Of a stretch of DNA of 64,000 nt, positions 22,834 through 35,900 are shown one piece after another. The notes below the pieces were generated by a model that worked only from the letters and a program-made list of their open reading frames with translations, did no database searches and had not been told where the DNA came from. Position numbers and translations under genes: made by a program. How positions within the stretch are numbered: position 1 is the stretch's first letter; the number at the start of each line of letters is the position of its first letter. Source of the stretch: Hsuehochloa calcarea (Eukaryota > Streptophyta > Magnoliopsida > Poales > Poaceae); NCBI GenBank assembly GCA_036346395.1, contig CM070601.1:19093763-19157762 (forward strand), given 5' to 3'.

Positions 22834-25800
22834 ATGCAGCGCCTCGCGTCCTCCCGGAGGCTCCTCCAGGCCGCGCTCGCCCGCGGCCGGACCCACTCCG
22901 GCCTCTCCGCCGCCGCGCCGGAGAATGGCGGCGGTGCGCCGAAGATGCCGCCGTTCGAGTACATGCCTCCGCCGTACGACGGGCCGCGGGCGGCGGAGAT
23001 CTTCCGGAAGCGGACCGAGTTCCTCAGCCCCTCCCTCTTCCACTTATACGACCGCCCTGTACGTACGCCACCTCCGCCCTTACCAGTTACCACCACCCCA
23101 CTTCTTGGGAGACAGCAAAATAGATGGAAACGGTAGGGGAAAAAACTGTGATTTTCATTTCCTTTTTTTTTCTGGGGAAAAATCTACAAATGCGGCACTC
23201 GAATTTCCTTTCCTAGAAGCGTCGATCGAAGTATCAGTTAAGAAGTAAGATGAACTGTAACACTTTTCGTAACTGCAGCGTTTGAGTCCAAATATTGCAA
23301 CGAACGTGCGGTTTTGCATTGATCAGGAATACAAATCTTTAAAATTGCTCTTGTTTTTGTAAATTTTGCTGCTATTCTTTTGGATGGTCTCTTGCTAATT
23401 GCTTTTAGTTTTTTTTTCGTTCATGAGAAAAAGGTAGTCCTTTTGCAAAGTAGTGTTGTTTCTTGTCGGTTCTGGATAGGATTGGTAGGAATGCCATCTT
23501 ACCATGTGCTCTGACCCTATCCGTTGTAAGGTGAGATCTGGGAATCATAGAGCTAAGGTCTGTTTCAAAATGCCATTCAGATTCAGAATCTCCAAAGGTA
23601 GCCACAAATTTCTGGACTGCATGCAGCGCCACTCGATTTGGGATCTACTTCTCTGTACTGTACTAGTGTAAATGCTGTATTGGGACTGATTTTTTTAAAA
23701 GTTCACCGGAGGGGGGAGCTTCCCCACCTGAATTATAATATTTTAAGGCTCGTCAACCTGAGGATGTTACATGCGGGGGTAAGGAGAAGATAGACTTCCA
23801 GGTAGAGACCACATGACCTATAGGGATGCGTCCTCCTTGCAAGCATGGAGGAGACGGCCGAGGGACGGACGGCTCACAGGTTATGAACGCGACGTCGTGA
23901 AAGTACAGAGATTGTAGTGGTTATTTAATTGTCTATCTCTAGGACCATTATTATTTGTCTGTAGCATTTTTCTAGTCTGGCAAGTGCAGATGATAGGTGA
24001 CCTTTGCAGAAGGGCTTTCTTGGGTTCTTGCAAAGGCAGAAGACGTAGAGGTTTTGTGCTCGTTTGTGAAAATCTGGCTGCCCTGTTTTGCCTGCAAATA
24101 TGTGTAGCTAAGAAGAAATCAGGCTTTATACTGTCTTTACAGACCAACTTGCACAACTACGTCTTGTGTTAGTCTGTTGGGTCTCATACATCTGCGGCTG
24201 CGCCACTAATATATTTATCTTTCTAAAAATTCATGATTACTGTTTACTGACAACTTAACATTTTAAAACTGCAACATGCATTGCCAAAGTACATAAAGAA
24301 AGGTGAAGATTGGGTTCCTGCGGATAGTACCAAACTCTGTACCTAACTTGCTGACTCCGCTCACATTGGAGCCCATGCTCCATACTCAATGAAACGGGTG
24401 TATTACATCTACATGATTTGATAAACTGAAAGCGAAAAGGAGGAGGAAAAAAAACTCTACCAGCTAGCCCTTTGATATCCCCTTGAATTCTTGAAAAGAG
24501 GGCTAGTGAAAAAAAAATCTGAAAAGGGGGGATAACAAAATGAATCATTATCTGTCATGCTGTTGTTATTTTGAGACTTGAGACTGTATCAATATTCAAT
24601 TTGATAATCCAATCGGGCATAGTATGGTGATTAACTGATTAAGTAAGAACAGTTAATATTATTCTAGAAAAATTGATCATTGAAATTTCCAATCCTGGAA
24701 ATTGATCATTTTAGCATACAACATTGATTGCAGTTGAACATAGTCGATGGAAAGATGCAGTACCTGTTCGACGAGGATGGCCACCGCTATCTGGATGCTT
24801 TCGGTGGCATTGCAACCGTTTGTTGTGGTCACTGCCATCCTGATGTGATTGAAGCCATAGTAAACCAGGCAAAGAGGATACAACATTCCACGGTTCTTTA
24901 TCTGAATCATGCCATCGCAGATTTTGCTGAGGCATTGGCATCCAAAATGCCCGGCGATCTGAAGGTATTCTCAGCCTATGAAAAAACTTACACATTTCTT
25001 CTCTACTTGAAGGTATTTTGGAAAGGAAATGCAGGGATTCTTTTGGGAGATCGAACCTCATGTACTCATGTGAAGTTGTTGTTCTTTGCAGGTTGTTTTC
25101 TTCACAAATTCTGGCACAGAGGCTAACGAGCTTGCGTTGATGATTGCGCGACTTTACACTGGTTACCACGACATTATTTCTCTTAGGAATGGATACCACG
25201 GGAATGCAGCTGGAACAATGGGTGCTACCGCTCAATGCAACTGGAAATTTAACGTTGTTCAGGTAAATGTCTGTTTTGTTTTTGGTTTTACTTCATTAGG
25301 TAAACATGTTAACTATTAACGATGATCATTACATGCCAGTTACCAAAGCTCTCTGATCACTTGGTTTCTTGTTCTTTTACAATTGTATGTTAACATCCAC
25401 ATCTTAGTAGTCTTTTGTTTTTGTGACATAACACAGTAACGATCGGCTCATTTCTAATGTATCCAGAGTGGAGTGCACCATGCGCTTAATCCAGACCCGT
25501 ATAGGGGCGCTTTCGGTTCAGATGGAGAAAAGTATGCCAACGATGTTCAGGAAATCATTGATTTTGGGACTACGGGTAGAGTCGGTGGTTTCATTTCAGA
25601 AGCCATACAGGTATGTCAATATCAATGCATCATCATACCACGACCATGTTCATTCTCTATAAGTCATTTCAATAAAAAGCGATTTTCTTTTCCGAAAATG
25701 AGACGTTCTTTTCTGCAGGGAGTCGGTGGAATAGTGGAACTGGCACCAGGATACTTGCCTGCAGTGTACAATATGGTGAGGAAAGCTGGTGGCCTCTGCA

Positions 25801-26738
25801 TCGCTGACGAAGTTCAGGCGGGAGTTGCACGAACCGGAAGCCACTTCTGGGGATTTGAAGGGCATGGTGTCATCCCAGATATAGTTACAATGGCAAAGGT
25901 GAAGCTTGATAACCCCTTCATCATGTACAGACTTCATGCATTTCATGCTGCCTCATTATGGTCAGCACTTCAATATGTGTACCTCATCCAACGGCTCACA
26001 TGTTTCTGTCATTCATCTTCAGGGTATAGGAAATGGCATACCGATAGGAGCAGTTGTTACAACGCCTGAGATTGCTCAGGTGTTAACCCGCAGAAGTTAT
26101 TTCAACACCTTCGGTGGTAACCCTGTCAGCACAGCTGGCGGACACGCTGTTCTCAAGGTACTGGAGAAGGAGAAGCTCCAGGAGAATGCATTTGTTGTTG
26201 GCTCCTATCTGAAGGAACGGCTTAACATGCTGAAAGATAAGCATGAAAGTAAGTACTAGTAGCTAAATAAAATCACATTGAAACCACGCACCTTCAAGAT
26301 AGCTTTGTTACTTACATTTGGCCTATGTGGCTTTCCAGTTATCGGTGATGTTAGGGGTAGAGGCTTTCTTCTTGGAGTTGAGCTGGTAACCGATCGCCAA
26401 ACGAAAACTCCTGCCAAAGCTGAGATTGCGCACGTCATGAACCACCTGAAAGGTGCGCTTCCTTGAGCCTCAATGCATCTTCCAGCTTTATTCACAACTA
26501 GATACAGAAGAAGTCAAATATGAGTGTTTTTCTTCTTTTAACAGATATGGGCGTGCTGGTGGGAAAGGGTGGTTTCTACGGGAACGTGTTCAGGATAACA
26601 CCTCCGTTGTGCTTCTCTAAAGAGGACTCAGGTAAGATCTCCTCTGCTGACACATTTCTCGCGTATCGATTTGATGAACAACTTCGCGTTGCAGACTTCT
26701 TCATCGAGGTGATGGACATTGCATTGTCGAAGCTGTGA
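22834..26738 (+). CDS. AGT2: Alanine--glyoxylate aminotransferase 2 homologue, mitochondrial
   Basis: Nine exons: 22834-23058, 24734-24964, 25092-25262, 25467-25610, 25719-25898, 26023-26248, 26339-26452, 26545-26631, 26695-26738. All introns are GT-AG and phases agree, giving 473 residues, the usual length. The product is a class III (omega-type) PLP aminotransferase that converts glyoxylate plus alanine to glycine plus pyruvate. The N-terminus (MQRLASSRRLLQAALARGR) is Arg-rich without acidic residues, as in a mitochondrial presequence. Seen motifs: DAFGGIATVCCGH, TNSGTEANE (phosphate binding), YHGN, IADEVQAG (Asp287 for the PLP ring nitrogen), MAKGIGNG (Lys317, Schiff base, the last residue of exon 5), FNTFGGNP and GDVRGRG. 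No stop or frameshift is seen, so it is probably functional. Substrate specificity within the family is inferred from similarity to plant AGT2 proteins. Confidence 0.93.
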
Positions 26739-27181
26739 GGCGGAGCGAAGCTGACACCTGACACCACTTGCAACCAAGCCGTTCGCATGGGATCCGTATC
26801 CATAAATAAGAGACGATCTGTTAGACAGCACCTCGTTGTCTCGTGATCCGTCTTGCAAAATGCAAACCCGTGATGCGCACCAGCGCCGGCCGTCATCCAA
26901 ATGCGGCGTTTCCTATTCACCATTTAGCTTGTCGTTCTGAATAGCAACTGTTTGCGACCAATAAGTTCTTTTTAATAAGATGTACTGTTGTACTTGTATG
27001 CGCCAGTTTTTAGATCCCTATATTTTACTGCTATCCAGAAAACAAACCACTGTCAGTCTGTCACTGCTCACTTGCTCAGGACTCACGAGATGCAAAAAAA
27101 ATTGACAACTATATGGGCAATATAGACGCACTATGCACCAGAAAATGTTTGCGCATTAACTAAATATATGCTTTACCCATG
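26739..27181 (+). other. 3' UTR and downstream flank of the aminotransferase gene
   Basis: Contains several AATAAG words (about 26803, 26960, 26975) that could act as poly(A) signals. No gene. The copia target duplication begins at 27182. Confidence 0.5.
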
Positions 27182-27186
27182 CAAAC

Positions 27187-27309
27187 TGTTATGAATAGCG
27201 CATGTATTATCAAGGGGCAATGGGCCAGTATATATACACAGGTCATGTTACAGATAAGGAAACCAAATCAAATCTAGAGTCCTACTCTAACACATATATA
27301 TCTCTAACA
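27187..27309 (-). repeat. 3' LTR of the copia element
   Basis: 123 bp, on the + strand TGTTATGAATAGCGCATG ... CTCTAACA. Matches 32366-32489. Confidence 0.95.
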
Positions 27310-27320
27310 CTCCCCCTCAA
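27310..27320 (-). other. Polypurine tract of the copia element
   Basis: Minus strand TTGAGGGGGAG directly abutting the 3' LTR. Confidence 0.85.
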
Positions 27321-27322
27321 AC

Positions 27323-30300
27323 TCATGGTGGATCAACAACACTGAGTTTGGAAAGGTAGAAGCCGTGCTGTACTCGAGTCTGGGCCTTCGTGAAGAAATC
27401 CGCTATCTGAAGCTCTGAAGGCACATACTGAAAAGCAATCACCTGATCATGCACACAAGACCTCATGAAGAAAGCATCAACACCAATATGTTTGGTGAGC
27501 TCATGCTTCACAAGGTCACGGGCAATACTGATAGCACCTGTAATGTCTGACAAGAGAGGAGTCGGTGTAGTAACAGAAACACCAAAATCCTCAAGTAACC
27601 ACCGTAGCCAAGTAATCTCTGCTGTCAAGAGAGCCATAGCTCGCAACTCAGCCTCTGCACTCGAACGGGACACTGCAGTCTGTTTCTTCGTCTTCCAGGC
27701 AATAAGCGAACCACCAAGAAAAATACAGTAAGCAGAGATAGACCGCGATCGAGGATCGCCGCCCAAGTAGCATCCGAATAAGCCTGAAGCTGTAAAGAGC
27801 TGGAGCGTGGAAAGAAGAGACGGCGAGAGATAGTCCCACGAAGGTATCGCAGAACTCGAAGAAGGTGGTTGTAGTGGGCCTGAGTGGGAGCAGACACGAA
27901 CTGACTCAGAATGTGAACTGGATAAGTGATATCCGGACGAGTAACAGCAAGATAGACAAGACTCCCAACAAGATGACGATAGCGAGTCGGATCAGAAAGA
28001 GGTTCGCCATCAGAGGGTCGGAGGTGAACATTGAGCTCCATGGGAGTCTCAACAGTACGCTGATCAGTGAGGGAGGCGTGATCAAGAAGATCCTGAATAT
28101 ACTTCTCTTGTGACATAAAGAAGCCATCTGGAGTGGAAGTAACCTCAATCCCAAGGAAGTAACGAAGAGGACCAAGATCCGACATAAGAAACTGCTCACT
28201 AAGACGAGCCTTGACAAAGGCAATGTACTCAGAGTCATCTCCGGTAATGATCATATCATCAACATACAGAAGAAGAAGAGTCCGACCACGAGATGAAGTG
28301 TGGACAAAGAGCGCAGGATCATGATCACTCATTTGAAAAACCGGCGATGACCACGAGAGGAGAAGCGCTCAAACCAAGCACGAGGGGCTTGCTTAAGGCC
28401 ATAGAGAGAACGACGAAGGCGACAGACTATGCCCTCAGGAACAGAATACCCAGGTGGCGGATGCATGTAGACCTCCTCACGCAACTCGCCATTAAGAAAG
28501 GTATTCTTGACATCAAGCTGAGAAACAGACCAGTGGCGAACAGACGCCACCGAAAGAAGAGTGCGGACATTGGTCATGTGGGCCATAGGAGCAAAAGTCT
28601 CGTCGTAGTCACGACCATGCTCCTGCTGGAAGCCACGAGCAACAAGACGCACCTTATAGCGCTCAAGAGAGTCATCAGAGCGAGTCTTAATCTTATAGAC
28701 CCACTTACATGTGATGGGACGAGAGTGAGATGGAAAAGGAACAAGATCCCAAGTGCCGAGCGCTCGAGGGCGACAATCTCCTCGGCCATGGCATGCTTGC
28801 CACTCGGGATGAGTAACAAACATCCCTGTGGGAGGCGAGCTCACGAGTAGTCTGCGCCAAAGAAAGGCAAAAGCAGGCGAGGGGCGAATCGATCGGCGAT
28901 CGCGGAGAGCGTAGCGAGGAAAAGACGGCCCATCAGGGGAAGATGAAGCATCAGAAGATGATGAATCAACAGTAGAAGAGGGCTCATCTGGAAGATCCTC
29001 AATACGAGGTTGACGAGTGTAGACGAGTGTAGTGGTGGGAGCCTGAGGAGCCGCAGGGGACGAAGTAGGCGGCGATAATAGCGGAGAGGCCACAGGAGAA
29101 ATATGTGGAGACTCAGTTGGACGGGTGGATGAGGGCAAGACAGAGATAGGTGTATCTAGAAAAGTCAAAAAAGACAGAGACTCCACAAAGGAGGCCGAAG
29201 GAGAGACAGAACGTGGGTAGAAGGGACGAGACTCGTCGAAAGTCACATCCCGAGAAATCCGCATCCGTCGACCAACAGGATCCCAGCACCGATAGCTCTT
29301 GTGCTCGGCACTGTATCCCAGAAAAACACACTCAGCAGACTGAGCAGTCAGTTTGGTGCGTTCTCGAGGGGCAAGGAGAACGTAGCAAACGCAGCCAAAC
29401 AGACGAAGGGCATAGTAGTCAGGAAGGAGACCACAGAGACGCTCAGCGATTGCGCTCGAAGAGCGTAAGAAGGTTTGGATGTTGACGAGATAGGTGGCAG
29501 TGGAAACAGCCTCGGCCCAAAAGTGAGGTGGAATAGAGGCGACAATCATCAGGGCACGAGCTGATTCAAGAAGGTGACGATGCTTGCGCTCAGCAACACT
29601 ATTCTAAGCATGAGCACCAGGACAAGAGAATTGAGCGAGAGTGCCCTGCTCAGAAAGGAAACTACGTAGGTGATGAGAGAGGTACTCACCAGCAGAGTCA
29701 GCACGAAAAACACGAATAGGAGTGGAGAACTGTGTGCGAACCATGGTGGTAAACTGTTTATAGATAGACAAGACCTCACTACGAGAAGACATGAAATATA
29801 TCCAAGTGTGGCGAGAGAAACCATCTATAAATATGATATAGTATCGATGACCCCCTTTCGAAACGAAGGGAGCCGGACCCAAAACATCAGAATGAACAAG
29901 ATCAAAAGGACGATGAGACACTGACTCACTATGAGAATAAGGAAGCTGAATCTGTTTGCCCAACTTACAGCCCTGACAATCTAAAGATACGTCACCTGAG
30001 ACAGATCCCAGAAGACCACGACGAACTAAGGATGACAGACGAGATCCACACAGATGACCAAGACGGTGATGCCACTGCTGGAAAGAGCCGGTAGACGGAG
30101 TAGCCGAAGCGGAGAGACTGGCGGCGACGGGGGCAGCGGAAGGAAGGTGAAGCCAGTCAAGCTCCCAAAGACGCTGTGAGTCAAGGCGCCGAGGGCCAGA
30201 ACCAACCAGAGCTCCCGTGTGGCGGTCCTGAACACAACAAGAGTCAGAGTCAAGAATGACCCGATAACCAAGGTCGATGTCATCCCCAGAGAAGAAGTCG

Positions 30301-31614
30301 CATGGTTAGGCGAGGAACATGAGCAATGAAGGAATATGAAAAGATGAGTTGCTAAGAGGTCCTCGACCGCAGACGAAAGAGAGGTACCATCGCAGTAAGT
30401 ACACCGGCGGGAATCAAGAGGTGTAACAAAAGATAGAGTGGAAGAATCGGAAGTCATGTGGAAGGATGCTCCGAATCAAGGATCCAAGGAGGTACCGATC
30501 GTGTAGGAGGTGGTTTCTCGGTGCTCAAGAGTCGACCGCAGAACCTCTGTAACTTGTCGATGAAGAACACAAGCGGCAAGCGGTGTCAAGTCCGCTATCT
30601 CACGCTCGGAGAGAAAACGCGGAAGTAGTCGATGCAGACGTTGATGTAGAAGTATCGGTGCGAGTGCTAGGAGAAGAACAGAGTGAAATATGTCGCTGTT
30701 TCTTGTAGCACTGGGACTCAATGTGGCCGATCTTGTCGCAGTAGGAGCAGTGAGGACGACCACCGCCAGATGTAGGGCGCCACCACCACCGTGGCGGCCG
30801 AGAGGAGGCGATGTCTTGAAGCGTGAAGTAGTCGGTGTAGCAGGTGTACGGGCGCGAGCACGGAGGAGTGGCATCGACAACCACTACTCGACGAGTCTCC
30901 TCTGCACGTATCTCGGTAAGGGCCTCGGAAGAGTGACACGAGGTGGCGTGCAAGTAGTCGGGCACGCCTCGCTCGAACTCAGGGCGAAGACGAGTAAGGA
31001 ACTCGTAGACACGCTGAAACTCCAGGTCGGCCGCGACGGCCAGCAAAGATGAACAGAACGACGGCCAAGAAGATGCGAAGAGAGTCCAGCTTGACACGGC
31101 ATCGCGAGAACTCGAGCGTAGAAGGCGTCAACAGTAGCATCACCTGCTCAAGAGAGTGCTCTGGCGAACTCATCGATGGTAGAGGGCATCTCCAGAGGGT
31201 TCGTAGCGCTGTCGAAGATGAGTCCACATCTGAACAGCCGAAGAAAATCCCACAATCTCAGAAGAGAACTGAGGCTGGACACTGGCGATGAGGACAGCAG
31301 CAGCCCGAGCGTCGTCGTCGCACCACTGAGTGTAGGTAGTCAAGCGATCCATGTAGAAATCCAGAGCCTCTTGGTAGGCGAGGCGCCTTCTCATCGCAAG
31401 GCCGGCGGACCTCAATAGCGACCTTTGTCACCGTCGGAGGAAGCGCAACGGACGTAGGCTCCGTCGGAGTAGGGCATGGCGGGCAGGTGACATCGCCAGA
31501 GAGGACGCCCCAGAGACGAAGATCACACATGTGGATGCGCATGTGAGACACAAAGTCGGTGTAATTAACACCGTCGAAGATCACCGGGCAGCGATGGAGG
31601 GAAACGGTGCCCAT
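27323..31614 (-). pseudogene. Copia gag-pol, broken
   Basis: Minus-strand gag starts at 31614 (MGTVSLHRCPVIFDGVNY) and shifts frame at least twice before the CCHC zinc knuckle CSYCDKIGHIESQC (about 30710-30755). Protease lies around 30460-30030. Integrase (29963-29549 and on) has HSDVLGP and RADSAGEY but an in-frame TAG (29606-29604) just before the AERKHR segment carrying the catalytic Glu. Reverse transcriptase shows KWVYKIK, VARGF, QLDVKNTFLNG and YGLKQAPRAWF, shifts frame near 28330, then YVDD (about 28252-28266) and DLGPLRYFLGIE. Another frameshift near 27765 precedes RNase H (AWKTKKQTAVSRSSAEAE) and ADFFTKAQ. The mutations preclude autonomous transposition. Confidence 0.9.
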
Positions 31615-31619
31615 TGGTA

Positions 31620-32350
31620 GGCGGCGCTGGATGGCGCGGCGACCAAGACAACGAGGTCTAACAGGCGGCGCTGGACGGCGCGGCGGTTAGAACAACGTTT
31701 TTTTTTTCTCTCTTTTTTTTTCTTTTGGCCCGGCCTGTTTAGAAAAGGGGGCTGGGGGAACGACTAGGGTTCCCCCAGCGATACCGCTGCAGGCGGCGGC
31801 CGAGTGCGGATGGAGCGGCGGCGGCCGAGTCGCTGCTGGCTTCAGATGGAGCGGCGGTGGCGAAGTCGCCGCCGGGCGGCGGCAGCCGCGATGGAGCGGC
31901 GGCGGCCGAACGGCGGCCGGAGGCGACGGCGCGGCCGAAGTCCGTGATGGAGCGGCGGCGGCTTCGCGGCGGCCGAAGTCTCGTGATGGAGCGGCGGCGC
32001 CGGAGGCGACAAGCGGCGGCGGCGCAGCGGCCGGCGGCGATCGAGTTGAGCGGCGACGGCCTTGGCGGCGGCGCGCGGCGGCGGCGGCCGACAAAGACAT
32101 CTGCGTGCGGCTTCTTCTCCGACGGCGCACCGCGGCGCCGAGCGGATCGGCGGAGCCGGGACGGAGCGCCGAAGCGGCGCGTCGAGCCCGATCGACACGG
32201 CAGCGGCGAGCTCCGGTCGGCCGAGCCAAGATGGCGGCGAGGATGAGGACACCACGGCGACGGTGGTGGAGACGACGCCAAGCAAGGCACGCCAAGTCCG
32301 GGTCCGGACGGCAAGCGAAGTCGGGCGGCGGCGGCTCGACAAACCCTAGG
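31620..32350 (-). other. GC-rich untranslated leader of the copia element
   Basis: About 730 bp between primer site and gag, mostly GGC/CGG-rich. On the + strand the word GATGGAGCGGCGG recurs at 31809, 31845, 31890, 31946 and 31985. Frames of 90-226 codons on both strands are rich in Arg, Ala and Pro and are products of base composition. Next to the primer site the minus strand reads CTAGGGTTT, a common grass 5' UTR word. Confidence 0.65.
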
Positions 32351-32353
32351 TAC

Positions 32354-32365
32354 GCTCTGATACCA
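32354..32365 (-). other. Primer binding site of the copia element
   Basis: Minus strand TGGTATCAGAGC, complementary to the 3' end of plant initiator Met-tRNA, directly next to the 5' LTR. Confidence 0.93.
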
Positions 32366-32489
32366 TGTTATGAATAGCGCATGTATTATCAAGGGGCCAA
32401 TAAGCCAGTATATATACACAGGTCATGTTACAGATAAGAAAATCAAATCAAATCTAGAGTCCTACTCTAACACATATATATCTCTAACA
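32366..32489 (-). repeat. 5' LTR of the copia element
   Basis: 124 bp, same ends as 27187-27309. Contains a GTATATATAC core that may serve as the TATA box. Confidence 0.95.
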
Positions 32490-32947
32490 CAAACGATGCA
32501 ACAAACCAACAATGGTCGAAATGCTGCATCAAGAAGCAACCCTTGGGGAACCACCTTTTGGAGTGTGGTGGTGGAGTTGTAGGCCTACAACTTCATCTAC
32601 TACGATTCAAATTCTGAATTTATCCTTAGCCTCTATCTATTTAGACGTATGCTAAAGAGACATATTCGTATATACGGTGATGTGTATACGATAAACGTCT
32701 TTCTTGTTATCGAAGAAAGAAAAGAAAAAGAGAAGCAGCCCTCGGAAGAATGTCATCGATCATTTTACAGCAATGATGCTCTACCATCTTTTTAAAATAC
32801 ATATGCGGCAACCACGAAATTAACCAATATAACCAAAACGTGACCTGAACAGATCAATGCAACCAACACGTGACCTGAACAGATAGATATACAGCAAATG
32901 TACACCAAACCAAACGACATTAGCGACTAACTCGAAACTCGCGAAGC

Positions 32948-35900
32948 CTATTTCTTTCCACCAATCATAGGTTGGCCACCGCCCTTTGGACTAGGCATGC
33001 TCGTCGACCTGCTCATCTTACCTCCACCACCAAAACTCTTCACATCAATCAAATCACCAAATAAATTGTCCGGCATGTAGTACGGTTTCGTGGCGGCTGC
33101 CGGAGCTTCTTTTGGCCGCCGTTGATTCCCATTCATTCGAGCATCTGGAGCCATGGCCGTACCACTGTTTGTTTGAGAAACAAAAGAGCTGTATTGTTGC
33201 ATTGGCTTGGGTGTTGGAGATGGCACATGTTGCATTGGCGGAGTAGAATACGACGTCGAAGGAGCTGGATACGTAGCCGTTAGGGCAACAGAAGCAACAG
33301 GAGGGTTCGGCATTTGGTGTCCGGCAGGCTGAAAAGGATTAGCCGAGTTGACACTCGCAGGCATGGCCCATGGCGGTGCCGGATAGCTAGATGCTTGTGG
33401 AGGCTGAGTTGGATATGCTCCTCCAGTCTGTGCGCCCTGTCCAGTTTGGGCCCAAGGTGCAACATAATTGTTGTATGGAGTGTACCCCTGATTTGTTTGA
33501 TATGCCTGGTGGTTGGAAGGGTAATGTGGTCCGTTCGATGCAGCAGGCTGATAGTTCGGTGGTAATTCTGGCCCATTTGGCATGGCAGTCTGCCGGGTCC
33601 CATTTTGGCTGTGTGTTGAAGAATCTGCAGATGCTTCAGGAGGACTGTACAAGGTGAGGCTTAGAAGGTCGATCATATCCTGCTCTTTTGTCCGAGTACC
33701 ACTAACAGGAACCAATGCATTGCTCGCAACAGAAGAGGGTTCAGAAATTGCTGGATCAACAGGTACAAGGGCATGATCACCAGCACTGGATGATGCCTTA
33801 TCGCTGCTTATCGCAGATTTGTTTTTTCTGCAGATACATAAAAAGCATGAAGAATTAACTGCTGATCAGGAAACCGTAGATTGACTGGTACAGGCTATTT
33901 TCAAGTACCTTCTTGCTATCTGAGCGAACTCGTCATCTTCATCCTCTTCAACAGGAGCCTCATTATGTGCAATAGGAGGTGCAGTTGGCTGTGGAGGCGC
34001 AGATGGCTGTGGTGTTGGATCCTCTCTGGGTAACTCGTCTCTACTTGGTGTTTCAGCTGGCAAAGGAGAACCAGAAGCAATGGCATCGTGTTTTGCAAGT
34101 ACACTCTGTAAGTGATCATTTATTTCTAGGCCTTGCTTTAGTAGCTCCTCATTCCTAAACAACAGGAACCACAGACACTCGCATGTTACATTGTGTCGTC
34201 TGCACTCTGCACTACACTAAACCATGCTTATGCATGTGCTACACTAAACAGTAAAATTCGAAGTCACTCCAGGGAAACACTACATTAAGAAAGAGGGAAT
34301 TTGTACAGCCTAAGAGAGATAAGCTTACCCTGTGGAACTGACAAACCGCATGAGCTTTTGTTGATTTGAGCGACATCGGCTAACAAGCTCTGTGATAATT
34401 TCATCTTTAACAGCCTGTGATCACAAAACTTTGAATACGTCATTTGAATGAACTTCAACAAAACTAGTTGCATAGTTTCCTTTTGAGAAATTCACACTAC
34501 CATGCGATCAGCAGGATCCAAAGCGTTCACCATATCATACAGTAGCTCTGTTGCATCTCTAATATTATCCAAGTCCCCTAAACTGAAGCAAAAGGAGATA
34601 AAAGGTTATAACCATAAAATGGAGTGATAAAAGAGATATCTGGAGCAAGAAAAGTTAACTGAGCTAAATACTAGAGAAGACGCAACCTCAATGTTTCAAC
34701 ATCGGATGCCATTCTTTCGTTTAGACTTCCAGCAGGATATGTAGGTGAACTGTAGGGCTGAGAATGATGTATTGCAGGAGTAAATATTGGAGGAGCATCT
34801 ATAGGACGCTGTGGGAACATTACTCCTGACCTCTGTAAAAGATTTTTCATTAGCTAATACGGTGAAATTTCACTAGTCTTATTCCTTAAATAGTAAAAAG
34901 TAAAGAATTATCAGCCACCGATCCACTTGTGCTTTGAATATTTCTTTCAGGGCATGTTTTCGGCTCCATGTCAATTTACGAGCACTAGATGGTTCTGTTG
35001 CACAGTGCGAGGTTTCACATCGGGAAATAAAAACAGCGACATACCTTTAGTTCAATGAATGCCCAGTAATACTGTGGATATTTTCCTCCAGGTCCACCAA
35101 ATGCTTCTTGCCATGAGTCGAGAAGTATCAATACCTTATCCCTCACTTGCATATCATGCTGCATGGATATCCAGAAAGCCGATATTCCAGAAACTTAGCA
35201 TCATGTTTTCCATTAATAAAAAGAATAGAATACAATAGGTGAATTAATCAGAAATCATAATTGACAACAGAACCGCAAAATGCCAGTGCCAATTATATGA
35301 TCCATATGAATGGACTGCAAATATGAGCTGTTCACACAATAACAGCTAGGAAGTTGCTCCAATGAAGAATGATGGTTGGACTAAACAAGTGAAACCGTTG
35401 AGTTATCAGTGAACGGGAAATGCCCATACTGAACTAGAGAAGTTAAGGAAATGTGACTTCAAAAGCATCAACTGATTTTGCAACTGTAAAGATTAAGCAA
35501 CACAACTTATAACTACAGTAGGATGATGAACTTTAGTAGCACACAATCAGCCAGTGGATAACAGTATATGAAGTATGAACTTGAGATAGATTTGAGTTTG
35601 ACAAAAGTTGATTGTCAATTATGCAAAAACAAAGTGCACTAGTGTGCTTCATGCTATACAAACAAAATTTGCATAAGTCACAAAACAATAGGGATGATCG
35701 AATCAAGAACCAAGCAAAAAAATAATAATGTTACCTAGGGTTCTTATCTAGTCAGAGATTTATTTTTAAAAAAATCATATCAATTTTTTAGATGGTATGA
35801 AGAATATCCCACTAGAGAATTAGTAACATTCACAAAGCTTTAAATGTCCTGACTTATCTATACTTTTTGGTTAGTTTTAAGCACGTAGACATAAATTAAT

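Larger units (their letters stand above)
27187..32489 (-). mobile_element. Full-length copia retrotransposon with very short LTRs
   Basis: A 5.3 kb element on the minus strand flanked by a perfect 5-bp target duplication CAAAC (27182-27186 and 32490-32494). LTRs are 123 and 124 bp and differ by four substitutions and one indel by eye, about 3 percent. The order on the minus strand is LTR, primer binding site, GC-rich leader, gag, protease, integrase, reverse transcriptase, RNase H, polypurine tract, LTR, which is the copia order. Coding capacity is lost. It sits between the convergent aminotransferase and TOL genes, 448 bp past one stop codon and 458 bp past the other. No recognised family name. 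Confidence 0.92.

Noticed and set aside
23690..23890. Possible small transposon in AGT2 intron 1 (CCGGAGGGGGGAGCTTCCCC hairpin)
   Set aside because: Resembles the end of some plant non-LTR elements, but I could not find boundaries, tail or target duplication, so no element is called.
24711..26923. Minus-strand frames opposite the AGT2 exons (174, 79, 115 codons)
   Set aside because: Shadow frames of the spliced aminotransferase exons, whose + strand translation is a well-conserved enzyme.
31687..32419. Frames of 90-226 codons in the copia leader on both strands
   Set aside because: CGG/GGC repeat composition explains them. They lie between a primer site and gag, and the encoded Arg/Ala/Ser runs carry no domain.
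27187..32489. Any CRISPR-like, phage or integron arrangement
   Set aside because: All repeats here are explained by LTRs or microsatellites in plant nuclear DNA; no repeat-spacer array occurs in the window.
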